This document shows, piece by piece, positions 49,376 to 60,282 of a stretch of DNA of 64,000 nucleotides. How positions within the stretch are numbered: position 1 is the stretch's first letter; every line of letters starts with the position of its first letter. The translations under genes and the position numbers were made by a program. The stretch covers positions 15,679,228-15,743,227 of the forward strand of contig OY997595.1 of NCBI GenBank assembly GCA_963921825.1, written 5' to 3'. The DNA comes from Erodium maritimum (Eukaryota > Streptophyta > Magnoliopsida > Geraniales > Geraniaceae). A model generated the notes under the pieces. That model searched no databases, had not been told where the DNA came from, and saw only the letters and a list, made by a program, of their open reading frames with translations.

Positions 49376-49754
49376 CAATGTTGAGGAGTTAGGACTAGTT
49401 TGAGAGATAATTCGTTGCCCCTAAAATCAGAACAACTTCACAATGTTCATCGTCAGTTAAATGCATTGGAAACGGTCTCTATGAACCCACAACCTTAGAT
49501 TACTTTTTCTCTGAATTAAAACTCTTCTAAGCTTTGTGATTACTGGTTCACTGTCATTTCGCTTACTGTTTACTTTTCATGTTTTAAAAAAAAACCATCA
49601 TTTAATCGAAATAGCTTGACAACGATTATGATATAGAACGTGCTTGACTCGTGCTCCCTTGGGTACGATAATCCGGAACTTAAATTCCAAAAATACTACT
49701 TGACGACCGGTACGCTTGCCGTGTCCTTTTCTGTGCTAAAAACGCAGGGCGTCA
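49376..49754 (+). repeat. Athila LTR end, plus strand (inverted against 48842-49375)
   Basis: Nearly the exact reverse complement of 48842-49200, ending AAAACGCAGGGCGTCA. It is followed by AGTTAA and TGGCGC, the first bases of the primer-binding site, then directly by integrase sequence. Together the two LTR pieces form a large palindrome. Confidence 0.8.
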
Positions 49755-49768
49755 AGTTAATGGCGCAG

Positions 49769-50602
49769 TAGATTATGTGTCTAAATGGGTAGAGGCGATA
49801 GCCTTACCCACTAATGATGCCAAGCCGGTGGTTGCTTTCCTTAAGAAGCACATATTTTCCCGGTTTGGCACACCCAGGGCAATAGTAAGCGATGGTGGGA
49901 AACACTTTTGCAATAAATATTTTGGAAACTTCTAAATCAATATGGAGTCACCCATCGCTTAGCTACACCCTACCATCCCCAAACTAGCTGGCAGGTGGAA
50001 GTTACCAATAGGAAATTAAAAAGTATTTTAGAAAAGACTGTTGATATGTCTAGGAAAAATTGGGCACAAAAGTTAGATGATGCACTTTGGGCATATAGAA
50101 CCGCATATAAAACCCCTATTGGAATGTCACCGTATAAGATGGTATATGGGAAGTCATGTCACTTACCGTTAAAGTTACAACATAAAGCATATTGGGCGCT
50201 TAAGTTTTAAAATTTCGATGCTAATCTGCTGAAAAGAGGTTGATGCAGATTAATGAGCTGGACGAGTTTAGGTCCCTTTCTTATTTCAGCACTGAGTTAT
50301 ACAAGGAGCGCACCAAGATCGCCCATGACAAGAAAATTGTGCAAAGGGAGTTTAGGGAGGGAGATAGGGTCCTCTATAACTCTCGGTTGAAGATCTTCTC
50401 TGGAAAGATCGTTTCGAAGTGGAGCAGGCCCTTTAAAGTTACTCGAGTTTTATCAAAAGGGGTGGTAGAGATTTGTGATGGAACACGGCCCCCATTTTTA
50501 GTCAATGGACATCGAATTAAGCATTATTATGGGGGACCGCTGGGACCAGAGGAGTGCCTATACCTGGAGGAGCCAGACTATGAGGATGAGGAGGCGGCCT
50601 AA
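49769..50602 (+). pseudogene. Athila integrase, C-terminal two thirds
   Basis: Reads [40 protein letters not shown] (second catalytic Asp), then a one-base deletion at 49934. It continues [16 protein letters not shown] with [10 protein letters not shown] (catalytic Glu), [16 protein letters not shown], and the C-terminal REGDRVLYNSRLKIFSGK to EDEEAA and a stop. The first catalytic Asp and all of gag, protease, RT and RNase H were removed by a deletion joining TGGCGC to GTAGATTATG. A TAA at about 50208 also interrupts it. Confidence 0.85.
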
Positions 50603-50611
50603 AGCCGCCTT

Positions 50612-50665
50612 TGAGTCGAGCTAACGACGTTAAACAAAAGCGCTTCTCGGGAGGCAACCCGAGGT
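50612..50665 (+). repeat. Athila conserved tract after pol
   Basis: TCGAGCTAACGACGTTAAAC followed by AAAAGCGCTTCTCGGGAGGCAACCC, just after the pol stop. A near copy follows the env-like frame at about 53190-53236, and an inverted one lies at about 47660-47710. Tract function is unknown to me; strong conservation suggests an RNA-level role. Confidence 0.7.
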
Positions 50666-50779
50666 TATTTTGTGTTTATTTTCTTTTTTTTTCGTGAATT
50701 AATAGATGCATTTGTGTGCAGGATTGTTAGAGGAAAAAAAGGAGGAAACGAGCAATCAAAAGGGGATGTTACAGTGGAA

Positions 50780-51590
50780 CGGATCTGTGAGGACCACCTT
50801 CACGGAGGCCATCACGGCTCTGTGACGAAACATAACGAAAATTAAAAACTAAAGCTTCATCACGGCTCCGTGAAGGATGCCGTCACGGTTAGAAGCACGG
50901 CTCGGTGACCGCGCGAAGAGAAGAAAAAAAATGGAGCAGGCCCGGCGGCCCAGTTAGTCAGGCCCGGTCCGAAGCCCAACCAGTCAACCTGACCCAGCCC
51001 ATCCGGCCCACTCACCCAGTCCGAGCCAAGCCCGAAGCCCACCTTTTTCCCCCAAACCCTATCTAACTCGTCTTCTTCATTGCCTCACCTTCACGCCTCC
51101 ACCCTCATTCCTCTTCTTCTTCAACCTCAAAACACCACACACCTCCATCGTCTTTCCCCCATCTCTACCTTCACACACCACACATCCACAACCCACTTAC
51201 CCCCATCTCTACCATTAACGAACCTCAAGCTCCATCCTCACATTCGTCTTCAAGCGCCACACCTCCGTTCCTTCATCCCCAAACACCACGTGCTTCGGGT
51301 TGGCCTCGTCGCCGGATTTTGTGTGTCCCACTGCGGGGATTTGTTCGCTGAACACCCTAGAAGCTCCGGTATGCAATGCGTCACAGATCCGGCATGTTCG
51401 CTATCACGGACAACCTCACGGCTCCGACATGAAGCCCGTGACGGCTTGGCTCACGGCTCCGACCTGAAACCCATGACGGCCTGGCTCACGGCTCCGACCT
51501 GAAGCCTGTGATGGTTCTTCTCACGGTTCCGACCTCGTCTCCATGACGCACCTCCTCACGGATCCGTGGTGACCGCCGTGACTGGATAGT
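50780..51590. repeat. CACGG-NN-CCGTG imperfect palindromes in Athila spacer
   Basis: Clusters at 50785-50915 and 51375-51590 repeat TCACGG(A/C)TCCGTGA-like elements and half copies of TCACGGCTCCGAC. The same elements occur in the Athila LTRs (45190-45345, 55390-55520). Confidence 0.7.
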
Positions 51591-51656
51591 GAGGTCATCT
51601 TTTGAGAAACAATTTTAATTTTCAACTTTGATCTTTTCTTGGTTGTTCTGTTTCAG

Positions 51657-52939
51657 ATGGCACCTGCTAAGAAGCGGAAGCAGTCACATGGAGGGGCATC
51701 GGGATCATAGCCTCAGCCGTTACAAATCCGTCATCCGGACCCGAGCTCTGAATCGGACGAGGCGGACCAGCGACCTCTTAGCCCTCCACACTCGGCCATA
51801 GGTACTCCCAATCAACCTTGCCTGATTTTTAGACATGAATCAGAACTTAAACGTCTCAAGCAAAACAAGAAACGAGGCACTATGCAAAATCGTTTTTTGG
51901 ATACCAAGTTTGTCACACAAACTCTGGGTTTTGCGGATGAGCTGAGGGAAAAACTGGAGGCCTTTGGGTGGCCTAGACGTAGGGGTTGGGAGCCCCGACA
52001 TTATGAGAAACTCACTCTTGAGTTTCTCAGGTCGTATTGTCGGTTACACGTGTGTGACAAACCGGTTGAATTTAGACTGTGTTTAAACCCTCTATATTTG
52101 AACCCTCTATATTTGAATTTCGAGAAGCCTGTGGGTTTGCTCCTATTGAGGGGGGTTACCCAGATTATTGTCTGATCGAGGATGCTTGGGCAGAAATTAG
52201 TGAGCCCGACATAGCCCTGACCTCGAGTCCCCAGGCTAAGCACCTCAAGTCCGTTATGCTCAAATACATGCATAGGGTGTTGAGTTACACTCTCTTTACA
52301 CAGAGTGATAACTTACATATCGTGAACCATAAGGAGGTTCGGCTTCTTCACTGTTTCGAAAAGGGAATTCCAGCCCCCTTTGAGAAACTCCTTTTGGATC
52401 ACCTTGACCAACATGCTATCAGGCTTAATGGGAGGATTAGTTGTGCGGCAATTGCCACACAACTAGCCCAGTTTTATGGGGTTTGGGACAACCCACAGGA
52501 AGCACCCACACGCTTTAAATCCAACTTGGTTAGTCGGGAAGTTTTTAAGGGTACCGACATGCGCACAGCAGGCCTCGAGCCCAGAGGGGATGAGGGTGAA
52601 GATCCTAGGTATGCGGCCCTATCGGCCTAGATCACTGCTCTCCAGGAGGAGATGCGCGCGGGTTTCCAGAGACAGGAAACCCGCCATGTTGAGTATACTA
52701 CCCAATTTCAGGGTATATCTACTCGGTTCGACGGGGTCAAGACCCGATTTGGTGGGATGGATACGCAGTTTGACAGGGTTCACACCCGATTCGACACGGT
52801 GGACTCTACTCTTGAGCCCTTGTCCACCGTGCCTATGACTGTTGGCTGGATCCAGACCCGCATGGGGTCTGACTGGTGGGGTAGTGGCCGGTCTGAGCAG
52901 TCTGGCCAGCCCTCTGACCTCCCTCCTGCCAACCCGTAG
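51657..52939 (+). pseudogene. Athila env-position gene (ORF3-like), broken
   Basis: It stands where Athila elements keep their extra, envelope-position gene. ATG at 51657 follows directly on a pyrimidine-rich CTGTTTCAG, a good 3-prime splice site. The start MAPAKKRKQS is nuclear-localisation-like. A TAG follows at codon 18, then the frame runs on (FVTQTLGFADELREKLEAFG). A shift near 52100 next to a duplicated CCCTCTATATTTGAA leads to KEVRLLHCFEKGIPAPFEKL and ISCAAIATQLAQFYGV. After a further stop at 52628 comes a repeat-like tail (TRFDGVKTRF, TQFDRVHTRFD). I see no clear signal peptide or fusion motif. Non-functional. Confidence 0.6.
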
Positions 52940-55167
52940 TGAGCGGGTGCATTTGCATCTTGTATATATGTGTTTTACGCTTTCCCATCATTTATTTTAT
53001 GCATGCTGCATGGTTTCTGAGCTTTATCTGATTTCAGCATCGCTAGGGCTTGATGGATTTGGGAAAGCGTAATTTGTGTTTTTATTTCCCATGCATTTTA
53101 TGTTTTTGTTTGAGTCTGTGTCAGCATTAGCTCTGCCGATCAGTGGCTTCTGGAGCGGTGCTTGGGTGGCTTTTGTGGCCACCCCTTTCGTCGAGCTAAC
53201 GACGTTAAACAAAGGCGCTGGTTGGGAGGCAACCCAACACATGGCATGGGGAACTAGATGAGTTCAGCGGAGCAGATTATGGCGCCGAACCTCCTGGAGG
53301 TTCTCTCGGGCGAAGAGCTCTCCATCCATACATGCACGAGGATCTCCACAGTCAGTACAGTTCACGTAGCGGTTCTTCGAGGGGCTGTATCTCTACCCTT
53401 CCTATTTTACATTGTTATCGCTATTTACTTCCTTTATGCTATTTGGTGGGCCATGAGTGCCCGAATTGCCGTGCTGATAGACTATGCATATAGGGTTGTG
53501 TGAATTGTATACTTGCTGACTATGAGTGTGGGGTACTTCATTGTTATCATCTATCATGTGCATGCGTATATATGTGTTTAGATTGTACATATGTGTTTAG
53601 AATCGCACTGGGGACAGTGCTTACTTTTAAAGTGTGGGGTGGGGTATGCCTTGCATTGCATTGCAATGTGTTTTCTTTTGTGTGCGCATGCATCATTTCG
53701 TGTTATAAACTTTTAGAAAAATTGAAAAAATTTGAAAAATCAAAAAAATATTTTCTGGTGATATGCAAGTCTAGTGTTTATGTTCCTAAGGATTCGATGA
53801 CTGAATTGTCGCTATTGCTTATCTCTTGCGTAAATCAAGGTTGTATATGAACATGAGTGAATCAAATAAGTAGTGAAAGCACATGCATTAGGATTAACCC
53901 TTCCACTTGCTTTTGAGTGTTTGCTATAACCCGTGTTGTTTGCCTTTGATTCTCATGCATGGTAATTTGAGTCTAGAACTACATATGCGACCCATTCGAG
54001 GCGAAATAAAAATAAGGAGCATAGTTGTATAGGAAAATGATTTTAGGCCATCTATGGATCGTTTGAGCTAAAAAAGTGCCTACCCTTGCATGATTGAATC
54101 TCTTAGTCACCCATTTGAGCCTAAGCCTTTCGTTTCTTAACCCCACATTACAATCCTATGTGCCTTTTGTTTCATTTATATATCCTCATGATTATTTGAA
54201 CCCATATCTCTAGGCTTAGTTGCTTCATTGAGAGGGGTTATTTTTGGGATAATGAATGAGCGAAAGAGGGGAAAAAAGTGATGAGAGGATAATATGCCAT
54301 TGGTTTGTACTGATAATAATTTTATCATCGCCTTACCCCAAAGAAAAAGAAAAGAAAAGAAAAGGGATAAAAAAAAGAGAAAAACAAATCCCTTGGAAAA
54401 AAATAAGTGTGGGGTAAGGCTTGATAGTGGTTCAGAAAAATGGTTAACTTATGGATATCTATGACATATCATTGCTGTCATTAGTTATTCAATGAAAAAA
54501 ATGGTATTAGAGAGTGCAAAAGTTTGATGGTAAACATGGGGTTTAGGATGTGTGACATACTTTGTGGGTGTGAGAATGAAGCAGCTTTGTCCTGAGGTAA
54601 TTATGTGAGCTTCTTTTGATTATCTTTCCCTACCCTTTGCCTAGCCTTACATTACAAGCCAAATTAAAGACCTTTCTGATTCTCGAATAACCATGATTCC
54701 TTACAATTAGTGGAGATGGGTCTGGCATGATAGCATATGAATCTCTAAACTCCATGTATGGGGAAATAAGGAAACACACAGTTATGGTGAACGAGTGAAT
54801 GCAAGTTTAAAAGGAAAGAGTTAACTCCTTAATGTGTGTAGCGTTCTACTTTACTGTATTCATTAGTTCATATGCTTCTTTGATGAGTGTAAGATTTTTT
54901 TTAGCATGTGGCGACTCTGAGAAAAACCATGTGAACCTCTATGCACGGCTTTGAATATCACCTACTTTTCGTGCCTTTTTCATGCATCATATAGAGTGTT
55001 GTAGGAATGCATTAGAGTTAGGATTCATGCATTGCACGTGCATCTTTATATTTATTGTCTTGAATGAAGGAGTGTCGGACTCCTCCTATCGAGGTGAACC
55101 TCGGGGTTTAACCGGTTCTATCTTAGTGATGATGTCTTCTGGTATTGATTTTCTCGGGGCGAGAAAA
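52940..55167 (+). other. Athila 3-prime non-coding region
   Basis: No gene. It holds the conserved tract at about 53190-53236 and long AT-rich sequence matching 45680-47720 inverted, with scattered substitutions. Confidence 0.7.
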
Positions 55168-55185
55168 AGTCTAAGTGTGGGGTGT
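55168..55185 (+). promoter_or_regulatory. Athila polypurine tract
   Basis: GTCTAAGTGTGGGGTGTT just before the LTR start TGATGCGGGTGCATC; the GTGTGGGGTG core is typical of Athila. Confidence 0.75.
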
Positions 55186-56534
55186 TGATGCGGGTGCATC
55201 TTAGCATTAAAAATGCCACATTTAGAGGGATTTTACTGTTAATTTTAGCCCATTATTGCCTCACTCTCTCATGTTTTGCTCGTTTCTAGCGTTTTTCATG
55301 TTTCACAGGGTATAGCTTGGAAAAGGAGCGAAAACACATAAAAAAAGGGAAGAAATTCGAAAGTTGCTGACAAAGTGGTGGAGAAGAGCAGGCATCACGG
55401 ATCCGTGACCGAATCCGTCACGGGTAGGGTCACAGAGCCGTGACGAAGACACAATTTGTTACAAATCGTTCTGCTCCGTCACGGATCTGTGACGGAGGCC
55501 ATCACGGAGCCATGACGCGCGCGCAAAACTGTTTCCCAAACTCGCTTCAGACTCGAGTTTTACCCCTTTTAAACCTAAAAATCAGCCTCCAATAGAGCTA
55601 ACTTGTAATTTTGAGAGCTAAGAAGAGAGGAGAGTTGAGAGCAAGCTTGAGGAGAGGATTTCCACTTGAAGAACATCATTGTAATCAAATATTGGGTACT
55701 ACTGTATTTCTCTACTTTGGTCAATTATGAAGCTTTGTTCATGTTCATCAATGGTGTTTTCTTCTTCCTTGCTCATGAGTAACTAAAGTCCCATAATCTA
55801 GGGTTATGGGGGATTAGAGATTTACTTTCCAATGTGTTGATTGTATGAATGAGGATTGTGTAGAATGATTTGATTTAGGGTTTGCATTTGATTTAAGCTT
55901 AATGCTCTATCTCCCGGGTAGGCCTGATAGAAGGTGGGAATTGCAATCTGACACTCGTGAGAGGTGAGTTGCAATTAGGTCATAAGTCTTATACAAATGG
56001 GGTCTAAATCTAGACTAGTGATAGCTAGGTTAACACGATTGCAATAACCATAGGTTTCAAACCGAAAGTTAGACATTATCAAAGAACGTAATGCTTTGGG
56101 TCTCCCTACATCCTGATTCTTGAGAGCTGGGTGGTTAGATTCCATTAGGGTCTGAAACAACGTGAGGAGTTAGGACTAGTTTGAGAGATAATTCGTTGCC
56201 CCTAAAATCAGAACAACTTCACAATGTTCATCGTCAGTTAAATACATTGGAAACGGTCTCTATGAACCCACAACCTTAGATTACTTTTTCTCTGAATTAA
56301 AACTCTTCTACACTTTGTGATTACTGGTTCACTGTCATTTCGCTTACTGTTTACTTTTCATGTTTTAAAACAAAACCATCATTTCATCGAAATAGCTTGA
56401 CAACGATTTTGATATAGAACGTGCTTGACTCGTGCTCCCTTGGGTACGATAATCCGGAACTTAAATTCCAAAAATACTACTTGACGACCGGTACGCTTGC
56501 CGTGTCCTTTTCTGTGCTAAAAACGCAGGGCGTC
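55186..56534 (+). repeat. Athila 3-prime LTR, plus strand
   Basis: Begins TGATGCGGGTGCATC and ends CGCAGGGCGTC, missing only its final A. 55390-55520 carries TCACGGATCCGTGA-type palindromes. The last CGTC is shared with the chromovirus LTR that follows, so the junction is a microhomology join, not a normal insertion border. Confidence 0.8.
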
Positions 56535-59263
56535 CAAAACAGGCGGACAAAACCAAAGCGTACGTCGCTAAACTCCCAAAAACCCGGACTCCCGCTCCCA
56601 GCTCTTCAAGCTTCGAGAGTTCCACTAGTCCGTCTCGCGACCAGTACCTATAGGAAAAGCAGGTAGGGGTGAGCGTTCGTTCACCACCACAGATACCAGA
56701 CTGACTATGACATACTAGCAGAAATGCCGGAAACACCGACAACAAACAGAACACCGGGGACTACTATCCCCAAACTCAAATAACCTGACTGTCACATGAA
56801 AACCGTTACTTTTCCCAACCAACCTAAACGCCCGTACACGTAATGTAGACCCGACACCGTAATGACGACCTCAAAGAACACAACACAGAAGTGATCAAAA
56901 TCACGCAAACCACAACCACAAGCCTCAGCACTTTACCGATCACGCGACGGAAGGTGCTACTCACCTGATGGGGACACAACCCTCTGCTCTTTACCGATCG
57001 CGCACCGGAGGGTACGACACATCCCTCGGGCATAAATCCAGCCTCAACACTTTACCAATCACGCGCCGGAAGGTGCTACTCACATACGGGGACCACAACC
57101 CTCTGCTCTTTACCGACCACGCATTGGAGGGTACGACACACCCCTCGGGCACAGCTCTAACCTCAGCACTTTACCGATCACGCGCCAGAAGGTGCTACTC
57201 ACCTGATGGGGACACAACCCTCTGCTCTTTACTGACCGCGCACCGGAGGATACGACACACCCATCGGGCAAAGCTCAACAGTACCACCAGAAGAATCACA
57301 TTCACAGCCAAATATCACACAAATACCCCGCAAAGGAAAGACAATACGACAACACGACTAACTACCACTCGGAAAGTCAATCAACCAACACGGGTTCAAC
57401 TTCCCACAGGCTCACATGGCCACCCACGAAACACAACCAGTAACACACGGGTTCAACACCCCAAAGGCACACATGGACACCCACGAAACACAACCAGTAA
57501 CACACGGGTTCAACACCCCAAAGGCACACATGGCCACCCACGAAACACAACCAGTAACACACGGGTTCAACACCCCAAATGCACACATGGCCACCCACGA
57601 AACATAACCAGTAACCCACGGGTTTAACACCACAAGGGAACACATGGACACCCACAAAACACAAACAATAACATACGGGTTCAATACCCCAAAGGCACAC
57701 ATGGCCACCCCCGAAACACAAACAATTCAATCAACCTACGGGCACTACCAAATGCCACAAGTACTTCTAATGTTCGATAAGTTCACTTTTCCTATGACAC
57801 CCCTAAGTGTCGCATGCATTTCTAATGTTCGATACATTCACGTATCCTACGACACCACTAAGTGTCGCCTGCATTTCTATCGTTCGACAATTTTACTTAT
57901 CCTACGACACACAAGTGTCACATGCATTTCTACTGTTAACTTTCCCTAATCAAGACCGAGATCCGGCTACTTTTCCCTACCTCTTGAAGCGTGTCAAAAC
58001 CGATGCTCGCGCTCCGGCAATGCTCCAGATTTCTCGCTTAGTCTCCTCTTTCCACGGTCTACAATGGTCCCAAATAACACACTTTTTAAATAAGCAGGTG
58101 AAACCCGAATTCAATGAATTTAACGCCCAAAAGCAACCCCGACAATGTCGATCACTCCCAAACTTCCCAATTACTCGACATTGTCAATAATGGGCCCGGA
58201 AAGGCCCGATTCGCCCGGCTCGGCGAATCTGCCCGGGATCGGAAAACGCCGTTCCGGGGCTCCGAAAATTCCCGTTTTCGTTTCTACGATCTTCGAATAA
58301 TTCAAGGGTTCCAATGCAATCGACGGAATCAATTTCCGACTTCCGAGCGATTTAATTCGCGTTTAAAGTTTCTAAACCCGAAATTTCCAACTTTCACAAT
58401 TTAATTCAAAAATTCGTTCCGGGTGTGAATTATCGACTTGGGGCTCGTCCAAAACCACCCGAACACGAAAAACCTGAGGCCCGAGCAACAATGGAAAATG
58501 TTCCTTTTCGCTCCAAAATGTTCCTAACGAACCCCAAACCTCAACCATTCATCTTTAAACCAATCTTAAACAAAACCCAATCTTAATCAAACCGTTTAAA
58601 CTCAAACCCTAAAATTCAAACGTATTAAAACGAGAAAAGAATGGGTTCTCACCTTAGGGAATGACGAGGCGAGTTTGCATCCGCATTCGTTGAGTCGATC
58701 GGTCGGTCGGATCACCGGGAAATCACCAAAAACCCAACTTCTATCTTTTTTCTCTCCTTCCCTCTCTCTCTTCTTTCTCTCTCTTTTTTTTCTCTTTTTT
58801 TTTCTGTTTTGTCGACTCTCTCTCTCTTTATTCTGTTTGAAACATACACCACATCTCATATTTATCAAACTACCATTCCCTTTCAGTTAGATTCGCGAAA
58901 TTCGGCCATCTCGGGCCCTGAATGGGCCCATTTTCCAAGAAATTACGAAATTTCACGTGCTGCAAGGAAACGGCCCAACTAAGATCGCTGTAACGACGGC
59001 TAAGCTTTTTGGATCCAAAACGAGCCTCGAATGGACCAAAATGTCGCTCGGTTGACTTTTCCGGCAAAAAGTCAACATTTCCCAACTTAGTCAAAAAGTT
59101 GCATTGAGTCCTCCAGAACTCACTTTGGTCGATATCGGGGTCAACTTAAGTCCGATATGACCCTCGGGGTCAAATTTAGGTTCATTTAGGTGTCTGTCCC
59201 AAAATTTTAAATTTTCCTGTTTCTCGTCGATTTGACTAGCGCTGACCGGGAGCGGTTCTTACA
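56531..59263 (-). repeat. Chromovirus LTR, right, lacking its first ~130 bp
   Basis: Matches the left LTR from CGTCCAAAACA-GCGG to the terminal TTCTTACA at 59263. It overlaps the partial LTR at 42255-42729 by about 330 bp. It therefore is not simply the other half of an LTR split by Athila. It carries six ~58-bp minisatellite units (57395-57724) where the left LTR has four. Confidence 0.8.
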
Positions 59264-59954
59264 ATGCACTTCCGCACGGCTGTATACGGCCGTGCGGTCA
59301 CTACCCGTGTATGTCATATGCCACCGCACGGGTATGTCATCTGCGTGTAGCCGTGCGGAATCTGTCTTCTACCTAACCTGGCCGCACGGTGACATACGGT
59401 CGTGCGGGGTGTGTCTTCAACCTATTCTGGCCGTGCGGTTCCTACTGGTTCAGCTTGTCTGACCATCCCCAATTTACAGTTTTTTCTCCCCCATTCCATT
59501 CCAATCCATTCACTTATTTTATACCACTCAAAATCGTTTTCCCACATCTAAATCATCCTCAATTCGAAGTTCAACTCAAACCTATAACTGAAATGTGCGA
59601 AATTGGAAGAGGATGAGGATGAATTGAACTTACTTGGACCTTGCTTCAATGGCAGACCCGAAGAGGTTGACAACACGGTCGGTCCGGTGGACGACACTCG
59701 GTACGGTGCTGCGGTTTTCATAGGTGGTGCTTTGGTCTGAAAATGGAGGGGATGAGGGCTGGGGAAATTAGGGGCTGGGGAAATTGGGGGCTCACCCTCA
59801 TTTTAGGGATTTTGACCAAATACAAAAGGGTAGTATAGGCATTGACCAACTTTTGTTGACTTGAGGGTCTTGAAGGCCTTTTTTCAAAATACATATTGGG
59901 TGAGAGTTTTTTTCAAAATACATATTGGCATAAGGTCTTTTTAAAAATTGGTCC
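59264..59954 (-). other. MULE right arm: octamers and putative transposase 5-prime exon
   Basis: 59270-59450 is dense with CCGCACGG and CCGTGCGG octamers as in the left arm. On the minus strand, about 59735-59625 is GC-rich and ends GGTCCAA then GTAAGTTC, a good 5-prime splice site. The acceptor could be TTACAAG just before the transposase ATG at 32835. If so, the retrotransposons sit in a 5-prime UTR intron. Confidence 0.5.
59913..59954 (-). repeat. MULE terminal inverted repeat, right
   Basis: On the minus strand begins GGACCAATTTTTAAAAAGAC and continues CTTATGCCAATA and ATTTTGA, pairing with 20281-20322. Confidence 0.7.
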
Positions 59955-59963
59955 AGTAATTAG
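59955..59963. repeat. MULE target-site duplication, right
   Basis: AGTAATTAG, eight of nine bases identical with 20272-20280. Confidence 0.7.
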
Positions 59964-60260
59964 TCATCTATTCAATTTTTTTTTGAGGAAATGTTATGCA
60001 TTTATTCAATCGAATTAAACGATTCAACATCGAAAGTTAAAGGATAAAATCCGACACTAATCAAGATAATGGTCAAACTATTCCGTTTGATATAAAAAGA
60101 TGATCTGATACACTTGACTAAAATTAAAATAGTCATACCTAAATTGGTAACAAAAGTACTGGCAACTGAACATACGCTCAGTACCACGAGGGATAAATTT
60201 TCAGGAGGGAGGTTGTCTTGGATCCCAAGGGCATAACGAAAATCACCTCAAGGTACATGA

Positions 60261-60282
60261 CCCCCCCCCCCCCCCCCCCCCC
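60261..60282. repeat. Poly-C run of 22
   Basis: An uninterrupted run of 22 C in otherwise unremarkable decayed LINE-like sequence. The length is likely to be unreliable in assembly. Confidence 0.9.

Larger units (their letters stand above)
20281..59954. mobile_element. Mutator-like element (MULE) with DUF1985/Ulp1 and MURA genes, interrupted by nested retrotransposons
   Basis: The outer ends are imperfect inverted repeats of about 40 bp, sharing AAAAGACCTT, CCAATA and ATTTTGA, flanked by the 9-bp duplication. Native MULE DNA is 20281-32983 plus 59264-59954, about 13.4 kb. Both native parts share the CCG-YR-CGG octamers, which ties them together across the 26-kb insertion. Gene content runs from a DUF1985/Ulp1-like pseudogene (+), through small genes, to a MURA-type transposase pseudogene (-). 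MULEs that carry Ulp1-like proteases are known in plants (the Kaonashi group and relatives). Both large genes are broken, so this copy is not autonomous now. Confidence 0.75.

Noticed and set aside
51657..52939. Endogenous pararetrovirus or true viral envelope
   Set aside because: It sits after an Athila integrase and before an Athila polypurine tract; no movement protein or coat motifs, and no viral reverse transcriptase is adjacent.
57377..57730. Cys-rich periodic open frame (repeats of CFVGGHVC type)
   Set aside because: Antisense reading of the ~58-bp LTR minisatellite, not a Cys-rich peptide gene.
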